From NCBI GenBank assembly GCA_028095005.1, contig CM051461.1:171375144-171439143 (forward strand): a DNA stretch of 64,000 nt, written 5' to 3'. The notes under the pieces were generated by a model. That model made no database searches. It was not told where the DNA came from and saw only the letters and a list, made by a program, of their open reading frames with translations. The translations under genes were made by a program, and so were the position numbers. Position 1 is the first letter of the stretch, and the number at the start of each line of letters is the position of its first letter. Below are positions 35,325 to 48,120 of this stretch, in pieces. The stretch is from Rhynchospora pubera. Taxonomy: Eukaryota; Streptophyta; Magnoliopsida; Poales; Cyperaceae.

Positions 35325-36360
35325 GTTGTAAGACTAAACAAAAATTTTTATTTGGACGCATTTGTAAAAATTTTTATTTGGACAAATTTGGTGTTTGACA
35401 AGATATTAACTACAAATAATTCTGTTAGTTGTTTCAATGATTCTTTTAAAATTTTATAATAGTTCATGATTCTTTTAAAATTTTATTTTATAATCAGAAA
35501 TGAAGGTATTAGTTGATAGAAATGAAAGAAGATTGGTTTTTGGTTCATGGTCTACCAAATTTAATCTGTGAAATTTTATGCTTGGTTATATATTTGGTTT
35601 TTTGTGGTAATTGTTCAATTGCCTCTTCCTTATGATTATGTTTTCTACTAAGATATTCATTATTATTTTTTAACAAGATATCCTGTACTGACAGAGTCCA
35701 GCGGTGCTTAGGGGGGAGAACTCAAATTCAATTGGGTAACAATATGCTGACAAAGAAATAAAATGAAATGAGTTCATGGATGCCTTGCTGATATATGGCA
35801 CATTTTAATTGATGATGGCGGGAACTAACGGGAATAAAACAGGCAGTGACATGCGTACATTATCCACATGTTCACTGTTGGAGAAATGCATCTAGGTATC
35901 AGCATCTAGGCGATAATTGTGGAGCCAAACCTGTAGCTCCGACCAATTGGAAAATTAGAAATGTTAAATCTTTTTTTCTGTATCGGTTTTTTGTTCAGCA
36001 ATTTGTGAGATTATGGAAAGATTGTAAATTAGTTCCTTTTTTCCTTTCTTTTCTTTTGCATTTTGTTGAAACTCTTTTGTACCAACATCTTCTTGCATAT
36101 CAATATAATGTACAAGTTAATTCCGAGGAAATCCATACAACTGGCATTTTGTTATAATGTGCATTTATCTGCATTTAAGTCCGACCGACCAACTATTATT
36201 TAATATGTTCTAACGAAAAAAAATAGCACATACATCTTTACGCATATTATTTATCGCCTTTAATACAATTATAATATCTTATAAAAAAAAAGGAAACATG
36301 TATTCACAATCAACAGCCATATTTTTATCAAAGTACACCTAACTATTACAACATGTATTG
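35325..36360. other. AT-rich spacer
   Basis: There is an acceptor-like AG before GCAGTGACATGCG at about 35843 and an open stretch to 36157, but I see no family resemblance and do not call an exon. Confidence 0.4.
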
Positions 36361-36755
36361 TTTACTAGACCGTTTTAATCAGTTCACAGATCGATATGCC
36401 ATTAATTGTTTTGGTCGTTGACTAAAAATCTGTATATAAATAATGAATGACAGGCATTGCATGATTGTTAACTTGACTTTTGCATTTTTATTAGTCAATG
36501 TCTATGAATTTGTGTACAAATAATGCCATACAAGATAAGACAAAAAAGTGAAAAACGTTAAAGATCTTTTGTTTTTTTTCATGCGTCTCTCTTAAATGCT
36601 ACTGTTACATACAATTTGTCGTGGTGTTCATATACGTGTCTTTCGTTATTAGAGTCCATTCATGCATGGTTTTCATTGCATCCGTTTGTTTATTTTTTTT
36701 TTGTGATCGTTATCTTCTATTTTTTTAACGTTTATAAAAAAACAAAGCTCTGGGT
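36361..36755. repeat. Dispersed 0.4-kb repeat, copy A
   Basis: This shares ordered words with copies B and C: GACTAAAAATCTGTATATAAA, TTTTTATTAGTCAATG, GTGTACAAATAATGC, GTCTTTCGTTATTAGAGTCC and TTCATGCATGGTTTTCATT. It ends near AAACAAAGCTC. Confidence 0.7.
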
Positions 36756-37177
36756 TAAGTGTAATTGAATTAACCCTTTCATTTATTCTATTTGTAAATA
36801 TTAAATATTACGTTTGATATCAATAATATGGAGTGCTGAGTGATTTGGCTTCTTTCATATAAGTGATAAATGCCAAAATTTTCATATCTCTACTCCATGA
36901 TCCAGGATTTAACTAACATATTGTAATCTATAAATCGTTTAGAGTTCTTAATCTTTTCTGGGTCAACATGAGGGAGTGTTTATTACTGAATTTGTTCTAT
37001 TTGCAGGAATTTCAAGTGATTAGCACAGATTAAGCATATCTTATCTGAGGCCATATTAATCAGGACGGTGCATCTAAGAGATGAGAGTACCTATTGTATG
37101 AAGTGAAGAATTTAAAACTAGCATGCTCTGGCTATTGGATTTAATAAGAACTTATATAAAAAAAAGACTTCAATTTT

Positions 37178-37310
37178 GACCTGCACTTCCCCAGTAAGTC
37201 AGTGACTACTACAAACGACAACAATAACTCGACAAAAGTCTGTTCTTATCAGGTCTGACCTGCACTTCCCCAGTAACTACTGCAAACGACAACAATCACG
37301 GACCAAAAAG
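37178..37310. repeat. 79-bp tandem duplication
   Basis: GACCTGCACTTCCCCAGTAA starts at 37178 and again at 37257, and ACAAACGACAACAAT-type text follows in both copies (as GCAAACGACAACAAT in the second). Confidence 0.8.
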
Positions 37311-37701
37311 AATAAAAAATAAAAACGCTGCACCTGTCAATTACTGCCTGTATATTCATCGCCTCACTCTAAACTTGTATAATTAAAAAAATATTACTCC
37401 AACAATATATCACTGTCGACACCTATATTTATTTTACTAAAAAACATAACACCACAATTTGAACGTTCTACCTCCATAAATCTATCTAACAACACAACAA
37501 AAAAGAATTATAGAAAAAACAAAAATTCGATAACTAATTACTACCATGTGTCACCTAATACATATGATATATAATATAATGCTTTCAAATACTTATATAT
37601 AATTCACCGACACGTACAGAATTGCACATAAAAGTCATTACTAAATATTTAAAAACATAAGTGCTACTTAAACTCATGACATTGTGAAGAACAAAAAAAA
37701 A

Positions 37702-37935
37702 TGCCGCTAATGGACGAAAACTCATTTTCCAGATGTCAAACGTGCCGTTCTATTCATACATTGACTTCGACAATTAATAACCCACTTTCTTTGAAAGAAC
37801 ATAAATAAAAAATAAAATGCCACTAACGAACGAAAAACTCATTTTCAAGATTTCAGACGTGCCGCTCTATTCACACATTGAATTCGACAATTAATAACCC
37901 ACTTTCTTTGTTTGTCAAATTGTTGTGCCGCTCAA
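37702..37935. repeat. 116-bp tandem duplication
   Basis: A unit beginning TGCCGCTAATGGACGAAAA at 37702 recurs at 37818 with about 90 percent identity by eye. Both copies contain GACAATTAATAACCCACTTT. Confidence 0.8.
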
Positions 37936-38356
37936 AATTTCGTACGTGACAGACTGTCCAATCATGCAGGCATAATGTTTCAGTTTTAGGAAATGACACG
38001 TATAGGTCAGTAACTACTCAGCGGCAGCACCCAATAATTCAATTTTTTACACACACGTGACACGTCCCACATACGCGCCGCTTACCGCCTAATATGTGCC
38101 GCTTTAAAATTAAAACAAAAAAAAGAAATAATGCTCTAGCTTTCACACTAAATACATCATTTCAAAACGGTATAAATATTATGCCATTACTGTACACACA
38201 ATTCCTACCAGACTGTAATTTGTCTTCCTAATTCTTATATGTGCTTTTGTTTCCCATACTAAAATACCTCTGCCAGTTTCATTCTAATATGTTGTATAAC
38301 AGTCTTAAATTTAGTCTATTATGTTGCTTGATATTCTTTTTATCATCACATATCAT

Positions 38357-38750
38357 TGAGTGGACCGCTCTAATTGGTTTACAGATTATATTTTTCATTC
38401 GTACGGTCGTTTACTAAAAATCTGTATGTTGACAATACATGACAGAAATTGTATAAATAGTGCTATTTTGTTCTTTTGCATTTTTTTATTAGTCAATGCA
38501 TATGACTTCGTGTATAAATAGTACATACAAAAGTGGACAAAAAAAGGTTGGAGTAATTCTTTTGTCTTTTTAAAGCATTCATCTCAAATATTACTATTGT
38601 ATTTTATCTGTTGTTATGTTCATATACATGTCTTCCGTTACTAAAGTCAACTCATGCATAGTTTTATTACATTCCTTTGTCCTATTTAATTTTGTTTGTA
38701 ACTGTTGACTTATATTTTTTTACGTATATGGAAAAAACAAAGCTCTTATT
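38357..38750. repeat. Dispersed 0.4-kb repeat, copy B
   Basis: This is a second copy of the repeat at 36361, in the same orientation. It shares TTTACTAAAAATCTGTATG, TTTTTATTAGTCAATGCATA, CTTCGTGTATAAATAGT and AAAAAACAAAGCTCTTA. Confidence 0.7.
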
Positions 38751-39743
38751 GACTATCAATATTACATTGCCTTATTTTTTGACTTTGACTTTTGCATTGA
38801 AAGTCGCGAGAATTGTATATAACAAAATCAGTTTTGTCAATTATAAACGAAATCGTGTTACACCACGACTTACACTCCCGTCCACATGTCATCAGACCCT
38901 GGATTCCGTTGCATAGGTTTACATTGTTGCCGAAATCAGGCGTTGTTCGTTCTTTTTGGACATGGTTAAACAAAAAAGACTTACAATTTGACATACATTT
39001 AACTTTGACTTTTGCATTGTAAGCCACGACACTTTTAGATAGCAAAGTCAACTATGTCAACTGCACACATGAAATCATGCTACGCCTGACATATTTATCT
39101 GCCCACCTGTCATTAGACACTGAATTTCATTGCATCAGTTTATTTTATTTACTAAGTCAGACGTAGTTCATTCTTTTTTGACATAATTAAATAAATGAGA
39201 TTAAATGTCTTTATTTACTTTGGCTCCATTTGAATCGAGTAAGAATATAATTAGTATTAGTTACTCGAGCAAAAAAATATTATTTATAAACAACCAAAAA
39301 AATATTTAGATATAGAGTGCTATTTTTTCGTTTGCCAATGTCTTTGATAAATTTTTATTTCTAGGATGTTTGAATCATCTTCTTGATGTGAATTAAGAAA
39401 TAGTTGAAACCATTATTTAATCCCTATTAGAAAAGATATTTCAAACACCCTGAGAATACAAATTTAATTCAGATGTTAAACCACTTAAAAATAACACTTT
39501 ATATCACAAAAAAATTTCTTCTTGATTGTTTAGGAATAATATTTTTTCGTACGAACAACTAATCCTAATTTTATTCTTACGTGATTCGAACAGAGCATTT
39601 TCCTTTTATTTTTTTCCTTTTATTCCCATTACAGTTGCGCTTTACTCATCGACAAATTAAGTATAAAATCGTACATGCATGTAGGAATGTTTGGTGAATT
39701 TTAAATCTTCTGCCTTACATTTTGTTACAATAGCGCATCTATT

Positions 39744-42270
39744 ATGGAGCCAAACGTAACTGTGGAAGATCTTGATGACACGATTTTAAACCCAATCATA
39801 ATGTGCAGGGTTGTAAAACAATGAGAAATCATTTTATATAGCATCAAGAGTTGTCGCACCATGTGTTTCATGTTGGTTGATGATCAGGTAGCTTTCAAAA
39901 CATATTATATTGTTCACAACAAATTTTGCAATTTTTTTGTATGACGTCAATCTCTTTCATAGGAGCATGCGATTGAAGAAATGTCAAAGATGGATCACCA
40001 ATTGCGTCCCGTGAAACCAGTTGATGGTGAAATATACGTTTTCAAACAATTCCGTGTCAATCAAGCTAAAGATGAATATAATGCAACCTCTCACAAATAT
40101 GTTATAAGATTTCACAAATTTACACAAGTCATTCGAGTTAAAAAAACTGATCGAAATATCCTGCTACTATTTTAAATTCAAAGATATAGGTGATATTGGT
40201 AAAGCAGGCTTACGCAAACCAAAAACTGTTGTCGGTAAGCATTTTCAGCATATTCTAATATTAGAATTTTTAAATATAAAATATAACTTGCAAAAATATT
40301 GTCATGTTTAAATTTAATTGTAATTCTTCTTTCTATTCTTTTGGCAGATGTTATAGACCGTTTGTCTGCTATAGGAGAAATTCAGTTTGTACCTGCGATT
40401 GCTGGAGTTTACACAAAAGACGTTCTTCTAGCCAATCAAGTGTATGATTTGTTTATATCATTTCTGCTGTATTTTATTTTTATATTATTTAATTGAAATT
40501 ATGTATTAAATATATATATTTTTTTATATAGCAATCAAACCGTACGAATTACGTTATGGAGAGAGTTTATGGACTTAATAGAGGATGAAGTCCTGAAAGA
40601 AATCTCTAAAACGAAGCTAGTCGTTGTCGCTTTCAATTCGTTGGAATTAAAGTATTTCGATGGTTAGAGTAAATTGTTGACATTTTACATAATATGTCCT
40701 TTAATCTTATCTTCCTTTTGTTTTTTCCCCTAAACTCCTCTAATATAATTTTATTACTTAACGATATTAATCAAATAACATCATTTTGACGCCTTTAACT
40801 ATTTTGTTTTGTATCCTTTTTTTATCAGGTGTTTACTCACTTAAGACATTCGGTGCTACGAAAATATATACAGATCCTGCCTTCGAGTGCATAATGGCTT
40901 ATGTTCAAACGTAATTACTTAACTTACTTTTAAAGTCACTCAATATATTTGGACACATTTCCTAATTTAAACAACTAAATTAAGGATCCAAATTCATAAT
41001 TAATAACATACATTTAAGTTACCGTTATTACTAAATTTGTTCATGTTGTTATTCTGTTGTAAAAAAAAATTGTTTAGACAAATAATTTTTTTTCTAACAT
41101 TTCGAAAGTATACATGTTAATTTGTATTCATTTACTTCAAATACAACTTACAAGATGATGTATAACCAATTCAAGTACTTGCTCCTCTTGAAATGCAGTA
41201 TTCAAGAGCTTCTAAACTTACCACTCCAATAGCAATGACACTTCAAGAAATGATAGAATTGGAGCCTTACAGCAGTGCTGTATGTATTTACTTAATAAAT
41301 ATGTTTACCATTTATATTAATCTGTATCTATACACGGTTAGTAATACAGCGTCTAATTTTTTTTTAACAGAATCAGCAATATGTGTGCGAAGCTACTAAA
41401 ACAGAGATATTAAGTAAAGACAATTGGTGTGAAATAACAGATTAATATGCTATGTATTTAAAAACCATGGATGGCCTGTTCAGAGATATGCATAGCATTT
41501 TCTAACACCAATTGTCTTTACTTAATATCTCTGTTTTAGTATATGCTATGTATTTAAAAACCACGGATGGCCTGTGCGAAGCTACTATAACAGATTAATA
41601 TGCTATGTATTTAAACAGAGATATTAAGTAAAGACAATTGATATTAATATACTAATTTTTTTTAACAGAATCATCCGTGCGAAGCCTGTTCAGGATGTAA
41701 AACCACACTATTATCAAAAGACTGTTAGCGATGTGAAATAACAGACGCAACATCTATTCAGTGGTATGTGTTTTGCATTATGTATTTAAAAACGTATAAA
41801 ATCAGTCAATTATATGCTTTTAGTTTAAAATTATTGCAAAATTGGTTTATAAATATTAATTTGCTTATTATTTTAAAAGCAAGTATCGTATTGCTATACG
41901 AGTAAACTCGGGATTAGCTTACGCTATCTTTGTGTTGATGGGCAAACAAGCCGAACACGTAATAGGCTTAAAAAGCAAATGCTCTTTTGGAGGAAGCACA
42001 ATACACTTCACAAATGCTACCCTATCAGTTAACAAGTATTATTGGACATCGCTTTCGTTTTGTTGTTGAAATAAATCTTGCACAGTTTCACAAAAATAGG
42101 TCATGCTTTGATGTAAATCAAGTGGAAGAATTACAGTCTACCAGTTCACCGCAGCGTGACATTCAGAGTAGGCGTGGTAAACGGCCTGTCACAAACGTTT
42201 CACCGCATACCTCTTCAATTGAAACTGTTGGCCATATGGGCTTGCCTCCACTAGCGGCTAAAATATTATT
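39744..42270 (+). pseudogene. RPA70-like single-strand DNA-binding protein of a Helitron, disabled
   Basis: Exons fit at 39744-39887, 39963-40234, 40348-40441, 40532-40662, 40829-40910, a patch near 41193-41280, and about 41884-42270. The text matches plant RPA1-like proteins: OB-fold segments VDGEIYVFKQFRV, NQTVRITLWREFMDLIEDE and KLVVVAFNSLELKYFDGVYS, then YRIAIRVNSGLAYAIFVLMG and SIIGHRFRFVVEINL. Plant Helitrons commonly encode such proteins, thought to coat single-stranded DNA during transposition. It is broken: an in-frame TGA (39822-39824) sits where Trp is expected after VVKQ, a frameshift lies near 40160-40175, another near 41970-41987, and the zinc-finger part (41400-41710) is scrambled by a small inverted duplication. 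It lies just upstream of the helicase pseudogene on the same strand. Confidence 0.75.
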
Positions 42271-42452
42271 AAGGTATGATTTTTACTATGTGATCGGACG
42301 TTCTTTTATTCCCATAGAGTTATTTCATCGTATTAATCAGATAAAAAAAATATCGATTAAAGAGTTATTCACGCTGTTGCTTATTTACTACCTAATATTT
42401 TAGCAGCCACAATGGGAGTGGCGAGTCTACTACAGAGGATGCTTCATCTTTC

Positions 42453-42474
42453 AAGTGTGTGTGTGTGTGTGTGT
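42453..42474. repeat. (GT)n microsatellite
   Basis: A simple dinucleotide run lies between the RPA-like and helicase pseudogenes. Confidence 0.9.
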
Positions 42475-42709
42475 ATAAAGGATTGCTAAAATTCTATGCA
42501 TAGCACGGATGGCCTTCGTGCTACGGATTCGTTCTTGCATTTCATGCTTCAAACAACAGATCCAAACTGTTCATTATCTTCTACATATTAAAATCTTATT
42601 AGAAACCAAATTTTACATTTTTTTTAATTTTTTTACTACTTTTCTCAGATTTTTTAAAATCACTGTTATTTTTCTCAGATTTTCTATAACACGCAAATTA
42701 AAATGTAGT

Positions 42710-44777
42710 CAGATACCTGAGAAATATGTATGGAATGCTAAGTACAAAATTTGGACACAGCGTATTCAAAGAACACGTTTGGGTCGTATGTACTATGTAC
42801 ATCCGAGTTTGGGTGAAGTATACTATTTGCGTTTGTTGCGTGGAGAAATTTGTGGAGCAACTTCTTTCGAATCTTTGCGTACAATAAATGGTGTGCTGTA
42901 CAAAACTTTTCAGGAAGCTTGTACGACTGCTACTTTGATAGAAGACGGCAGCGAATGGGTTAGTGCTATCAATGATGTTGCCACGTGGTCAAATTCTTTT
43001 CAATTAAGAAAATTGTTTGTTTATATATTGTTGCATAGCGAGCCTGCAGATTCTTTGTTGGGCGATGATGTGGACCATCATTTTAGAAAAGGGAGGAGCG
43101 GTTCGAATGTAGAATTGTCTGACGAATAAAAAAAAATTGTATATTAGAATATTTGGAGCAGGATCTCTTGCAGGCTGGAAAATCACTCGAAACATATAAC
43201 CTACCATTACCTTCTTCTAGCATAGCGTGTCACGTAGATAATCGATTGATCAAAGAACAATTATCTTTTAATAGATCGGGTTTGCTTGCTGATTCTATAC
43301 GCATGAGAGCTTCACTTAACCTTGATCAAATGCGCTCTTATACTGCTGTAATGGCCTCTGTCGATAACGATGCCGGTCAGTTTTTTTTCGTTCAAGGTCA
43401 TGGCGGCACTGGCAAAACATTTCTATGGCAGACGATTATTGCTACGGTCCGTTTGCAAGGAAAAAATGTTCTTCCGGTTGCGTCATCTGGCCTTGCAGGA
43501 TTTCCTTTAAAAGGTGGTTGTACTGCACATTCTAGATTTAAAATTCCTACTGATAAGCCGGACATTACGTCTTGCGATATAAAATTCGGAACTAATTTAG
43601 CGAAATTGATCCAAAACACTTCTCTTATTATTTGGGATGAAGCTCCGATGAATCATCGTCACTGTTTCGAAGCCTTAGATACTAGCCTTCGAGATGTAAT
43701 GGGTGCTATTGAGGCCTATAGACGGTATAAATTATTCGGGGGTATTACTGCTTTATTAGGAGGTGATTTTCGACAGACTTTGCCTATTGTTCCTGGCGGA
43801 ACACGTAACGATACTATCCATTCATGTATTCTATATTCGCCTCTATGGTTACATTGTCAGGTCTTGACGTTAACTATTAATATGAGACTGTTTCGTGCGG
43901 ATATAGATACAAATGAACGAAACGAGGCACAACATTTTTCCGATTGGCTTATTGACGTTGGAAATGGTACAGTTCCTGCCAAAAAATTATATAACTCGAC
44001 TGAGTTTGATTGGATTGAAATACCGTCACAAATGTCGTTACCTGTTTCTTCGGATAATTATTCAACTATCAATAATGCTGTTTATTCAGATTTGAGATTT
44101 AAATACAAAGACATATAATATTTACGTGAACGTGCTATTGTAACGACAACAAATGCATCAGCTGATAATGTAAATGCTTTTGTTGCTGAGCTTAAACCGG
44201 GCGAATCATATAACTATTTCAGCTACAATACGTTACAGGAAGGAAATAAAATGTCTAAAAAATTACGCGATATGTATCCTCCCGAATACTTAAACATGCT
44301 AACTCCAAATGGTGTTCCTGATCATCATATCCCTCTTAAATTAGGCGTACCTATCATGCTTCTTCGAAATATCGATCAATCAGCGGGACTTTGTAATGGA
44401 ACTCGCCTCATAGTTGTTCGTTTAAGCGTTCATTGTATTGAGGCTGAGATTATGACCAGTCATAATAAAGGCAAAAGAACACTGATACCTCGAATTATAT
44501 TAGTTAAGAAAGAAGTTAAATGGGCTTTCACGCTGCGTCGTAAACAATTTCCTGTACGAACATGTTATGCTATGAAAATTAATAAAAGTCAGGGACAGAA
44601 TTTAGCAAATATAGACATTTACCTTCCTAATCATGTATTTTCTCATGGGCAACTATATGTCGCATTGTCGCGTGCCAGCAGTAAGAAAGGTGTTAAAGTT
44701 CTTATTGTCAATCCAGATGGATGTAACACTATATTTACTCGAAATATTGTGTTCAAGGAAATTTTTTTTTCGTTTAG
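42710..44777 (+). pseudogene. Helitron Rep/Hel protein, helicase part (Pif1-type), disabled
   Basis: This is the C-terminal half of a Helitron Rep/helicase, which nicks and unwinds DNA in rolling-circle transposition. From 42710 the text matches the conserved region before the helicase (PEKYVWNAKYKIW, GRMYYVHPSLGEVYYLRLL, TINGVLYKTFQEAC). Pif1 motifs follow: Walker A GHGGTGKTF (43396-43422), Walker B IIWDEAP (from 43627), GGDFRQTLPIVPGG, LGVPIMLLRNIDQ, INKSQGQ and FSHGQLYVALSRAS. Only two lesions are seen: a frameshift at an A-run after LSDE (43127-43136) and an in-frame TAA at 44116-44118 just before YLRERAIV. A donor GTACGT follows 44777, so a short last exon is likely. The N-terminal HUH Rep domain is absent, replaced upstream by unrelated sequence. 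With the 3' terminus at 48120 on the same strand, this is a decayed Helitron. Confidence 0.85.
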
Positions 44778-45169
44778 GTACGTAATATATGTATCTCACT
44801 TTTACTATTAATTCATTTTAATAATGCATTTGTTGTTTAGAATTATAATCAATATACGGATATAAATATAGTTAATTATTTATATAGTATTAATTTGTTC
44901 CATTCTATAGTTTTGAAGTAGCTAAAGTTGTTACGTTTTGTATAGGTATTCCTGCCTAGAAAGGAATTGGTTCTTCAGATTATTTTTCAACGGTAAATTT
45001 TCTTTTTCTTTTTTGCTATTGTTGTTCGTTCATTATCTTAATATATTCTAAAAATCTATCCGTACTACATACGATATATTTTTTTATCGTATGTTCTATA
45101 AACAATTTCTAATTTAGTATAATATGTTATATGTGCCTTAATAATTAATATTATTTTTTCCCGTACGTA

Positions 45170-45490
45170 TTATTTACTTGATCGTTTTAATTATATCACA
45201 AATCGATCTATCATTATGACTAAAAATTTGTATATAAATAATGAATGGCATGCATTGTATATAATTTAACTTGCCTTCTTGTATTTTTATTACTTGATGC
45301 ATGACTAATTCGTGTATAAATAATGCATAATAGACAAGACAAAATAGTAAAAAATATTAGAAATCTTTCTTTTTTTTTAATGTGTTTCGCTCAACGTGTC
45401 TTTCATTCTTACAGTCCATTCATGCATATTTTTCATTGAATCTGTTTGTTTATTTCTTTTTGCCTGTGATTGCTATTTCTTCTTGATATG
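45170..45490. repeat. Dispersed 0.4-kb repeat, copy C
   Basis: This is the third copy of the repeat seen at 36361 and 38357, in the same orientation. It shares GACTAAAAATTTGTATATAAA, TATTTTTATTACTTGATGCAT, TTCGTGTATAAATAATGC and GTCCATTCATGCAT. It lies on the other side of the Helitron genes. Confidence 0.65.
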
Positions 45491-46820
45491 CATGTTATAT
45501 CGGCTCGCTTTTGACTTTGGATTTTGCATTATTATATACGACAATTTTAAATAACAAAGTCAATGGCCACGTCTTACTTTTCCAATCTGTCAAACATGCA
45601 CCGTTTGGTTTATATATTTGTTCTTATTAAATTTGACATTTCTCTCTTAATTTCTGTTTTATTCTCAATTATGAATGTTAGGTTGACTTGCTTACTTAGT
45701 AGACGAAATCGGCCGTTCTTCATCGTTTTTTTGGGCGTCTCTGATTGTTATGTCCTATTTTTTTGGACGTTTCTAAAAAAACAGAGTTCTACTTGGTATG
45801 CGTGCTATATCGGCTTATTTGCTGACTTTGAATTTTGCATTATTACATACGACAATTGTAAATAACGAAGTCAATGGCCATATAATTTTTTTTTATAGTT
45901 GTCATCTTCTATTTTTAACGTTTAGCTATTGTCAACTATAAGTGTTGTGTTCACCTACGTTATCATTCGCAACAGCATAAGTTACTACTAAAGTCAATAA
46001 AATATTACTATGCCACGTTCTGATATTTTTAACACGTGTCGTTACCCGATCGTTTCTATGATATTCACTTTGTTAGCGGCTCATCATTTTTTTGGCGTTA
46101 TTAGACGAATCAAATATACAGTTCGTCAAACTTTCACCGTTTGTTTTGCATAAATGTCTTATTTTAATTTGGACTTCTTGAATTTTTGCATTGCTATTTA
46201 CGAGAAGAAGGACTAAAGTCAACGCTGTCCACTATATATGAACTATTGGTATGCCATGTATTGGTCTTTTGTACACGTGTCGTTACTCTGTAGTTTTTTT
46301 TATTTAGTTCGCTTAGTTAGTAGACGAAATTGGCCGTACTTCATCGTTTTGGTGGGCGTCCCTCTTATTTACCGATCCTATTTGTGTGTTCTATTTTTAT
46401 TTTTTATTATGTACTTGTCATCTTCTATTTTTAACGTGTACTTATTGTCAACCATGAGTGTTGTGTGAACTACTACTAAAGTCAACGAAATATTGCTACG
46501 CCACGTTTTGATATTTTTAACACGTGTCATTGTCCAATCGTTTGTGTTGTATTCACTTTGTTAGCGGACAACATTATTAATAGTAGTTCATTATTTTTTG
46601 GCGTTATTAGACGAATCAAGTATACAAGGCGTCAAGCTTGCACTGTTTGGCTTACATAAATGTGTTATTCTAATCTGATGTTATTCGTTTGGTTCTTATA
46701 ATATTTTTTTACTTACTTCTAACTGTGATTGATTCTTGTATAAGTAAGATATATAGTTTCGCTCTTCGTCGTAAGCGATTAGCGAATTTTATAATTTGGA
46801 TTCTTCACTTAATATTAAAG
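45491..46820. other. Helitron 3' region, degenerate internal repeats
   Basis: Phrases such as AGACGAAATCGGCCGT (45706) and AGACGAAATTGGCCGT (46323), with TTCATCGTTTT and GGGCGTC after both, recur. No protein is recognisable; the small ORFs are low-complexity. Confidence 0.5.
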
Positions 46821-47198
46821 TCAATATGAGGTACTAAATTCAAATGAGTATTGGTACGCCACATATTGCTATTTCCAACACGTATTATTACTTGGTTGTT
46901 TTTTGTTTCATTAGCTTACATAGTGGACGAAATTATCCGTATTTCATCCTTCTTTGAGCATTACAAGACGAATTAGACGTACAATTGGTCAACCATGAAC
47001 TTTTTGATTTATATGTAAGGTACTAAAGTCAAATGAGTATTGGTACACCACGTATTGCTATTTCCAACACATATTATTATTCGGTCGATTTTTGTTTCAT
47101 TACCTTACATAGTGGACGAACTTAGCAGTATTTCATCCTTCTTTGAGCATTACGAGACGAATTAGACATGCAATTAGTCAACCATGAACTCTTTATTT
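46821..47198. repeat. 189-bp tandem duplication
   Basis: Text such as CAAATGAGTATTGGTACGCC (46841) recurs 189 bp later with few changes, and both units contain CATCCTTCTTTGAGCATTAC and GACGAATTAGAC. Confidence 0.85.
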
Positions 47199-48086
47199 TA
47201 TATGTATGTTCTACAATTAGTCAACCATGAATTAGACATACAATTAGTCAACCACGTACTTTTGTTTTATATACTACGTTTATAAAAAAAATGGAAAGTT
47301 TCTTTGTTCTTCCTTTTATGACCTTTATTTGTTTTTTTTTTTAGGATCTTCTGCTATGGGATTACCGAAGTGAAGATAAATTAATCCTTTTCAACTGGAG
47401 GATCCTTTTGGTATGGATGGGCTACTGACTTTTCATTGCAAAATACTTCAAAAGTATACAAAACAAATTCCGGCAATACTTATGAGTTGTTCAATTTTGA
47501 ATGACAATGAACATGGGGCGCTGCAACCCTTCCATGCAAGCCAGATTGTAATACAATTGAAAGCTTTTATCTACAAATTGTTTCCAGTCTTTTGTTGCAG
47601 AGAAATAATTGTATGGATACACAGTTAATTAATAGTATTAAGTATTGACGTAACACTATTTTCAATACTTGGGTAATCAGAAAGCAGCTTCTCCAAAAAT
47701 CTCTCATCCCAGATAAAAATTTATTATAGCGTCTGTTTTATGGAATGAGCAGACTTTCATTTTGAAGCATCTACCCACAAGGATGTGGGTAGTGAATCTG
47801 GCATTCCGGCTCATATTTCAAATTGGTGATGTATTTTTCAAAAATATCAGAAGAACTTGCTTTTATGTGATTGACAATGACTATATGTCCTAATCGAAAA
47901 TATCAATCTCACTATTGGATTCATCTTCTGAGATGTCTTTCTTCACTGTTGCATTCAGTGGAGAAAGCCGCGACGATATAAGCCACTACTATTAACAGTT
48001 TAATAGAAAAGCGCAACAAGTCTTTACTATCTCCATTTAAAACGTAACAGCCAAATATTTTCAGAAAAAATCCAATGCAAGAGCTG

Positions 48087-48120
48087 GTCGCGGCGAAGCC
48101 GCGACACCAAAGCCATCTAG
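48087..48120 (+). mobile_element. Helitron 3' terminus (plus strand)
   Basis: A perfect 8-bp stem GTCGCGGC-GAA-GCCGCGAC (48087-48105) is followed by 11 nt and the terminal CTAG (48117-48120), with host T at 48121. This is the classical Helitron 3' end, on the same strand as the helicase and RPA-like pseudogenes. The matching 5' end (A then TC) was not found upstream, so the full length is unknown. Confidence 0.8.

Noticed and set aside
37178..37935. Short spaced repeats as a CRISPR array
   Set aside because: Only two copies each, unequal lengths and a plant context; these are tandem duplications.
42509..42709. N-terminal part of the ORF ahead of the helicase
   Set aside because: Low-complexity Phe-rich text that does not match Helitron Rep; the helicase similarity begins only at 42710.
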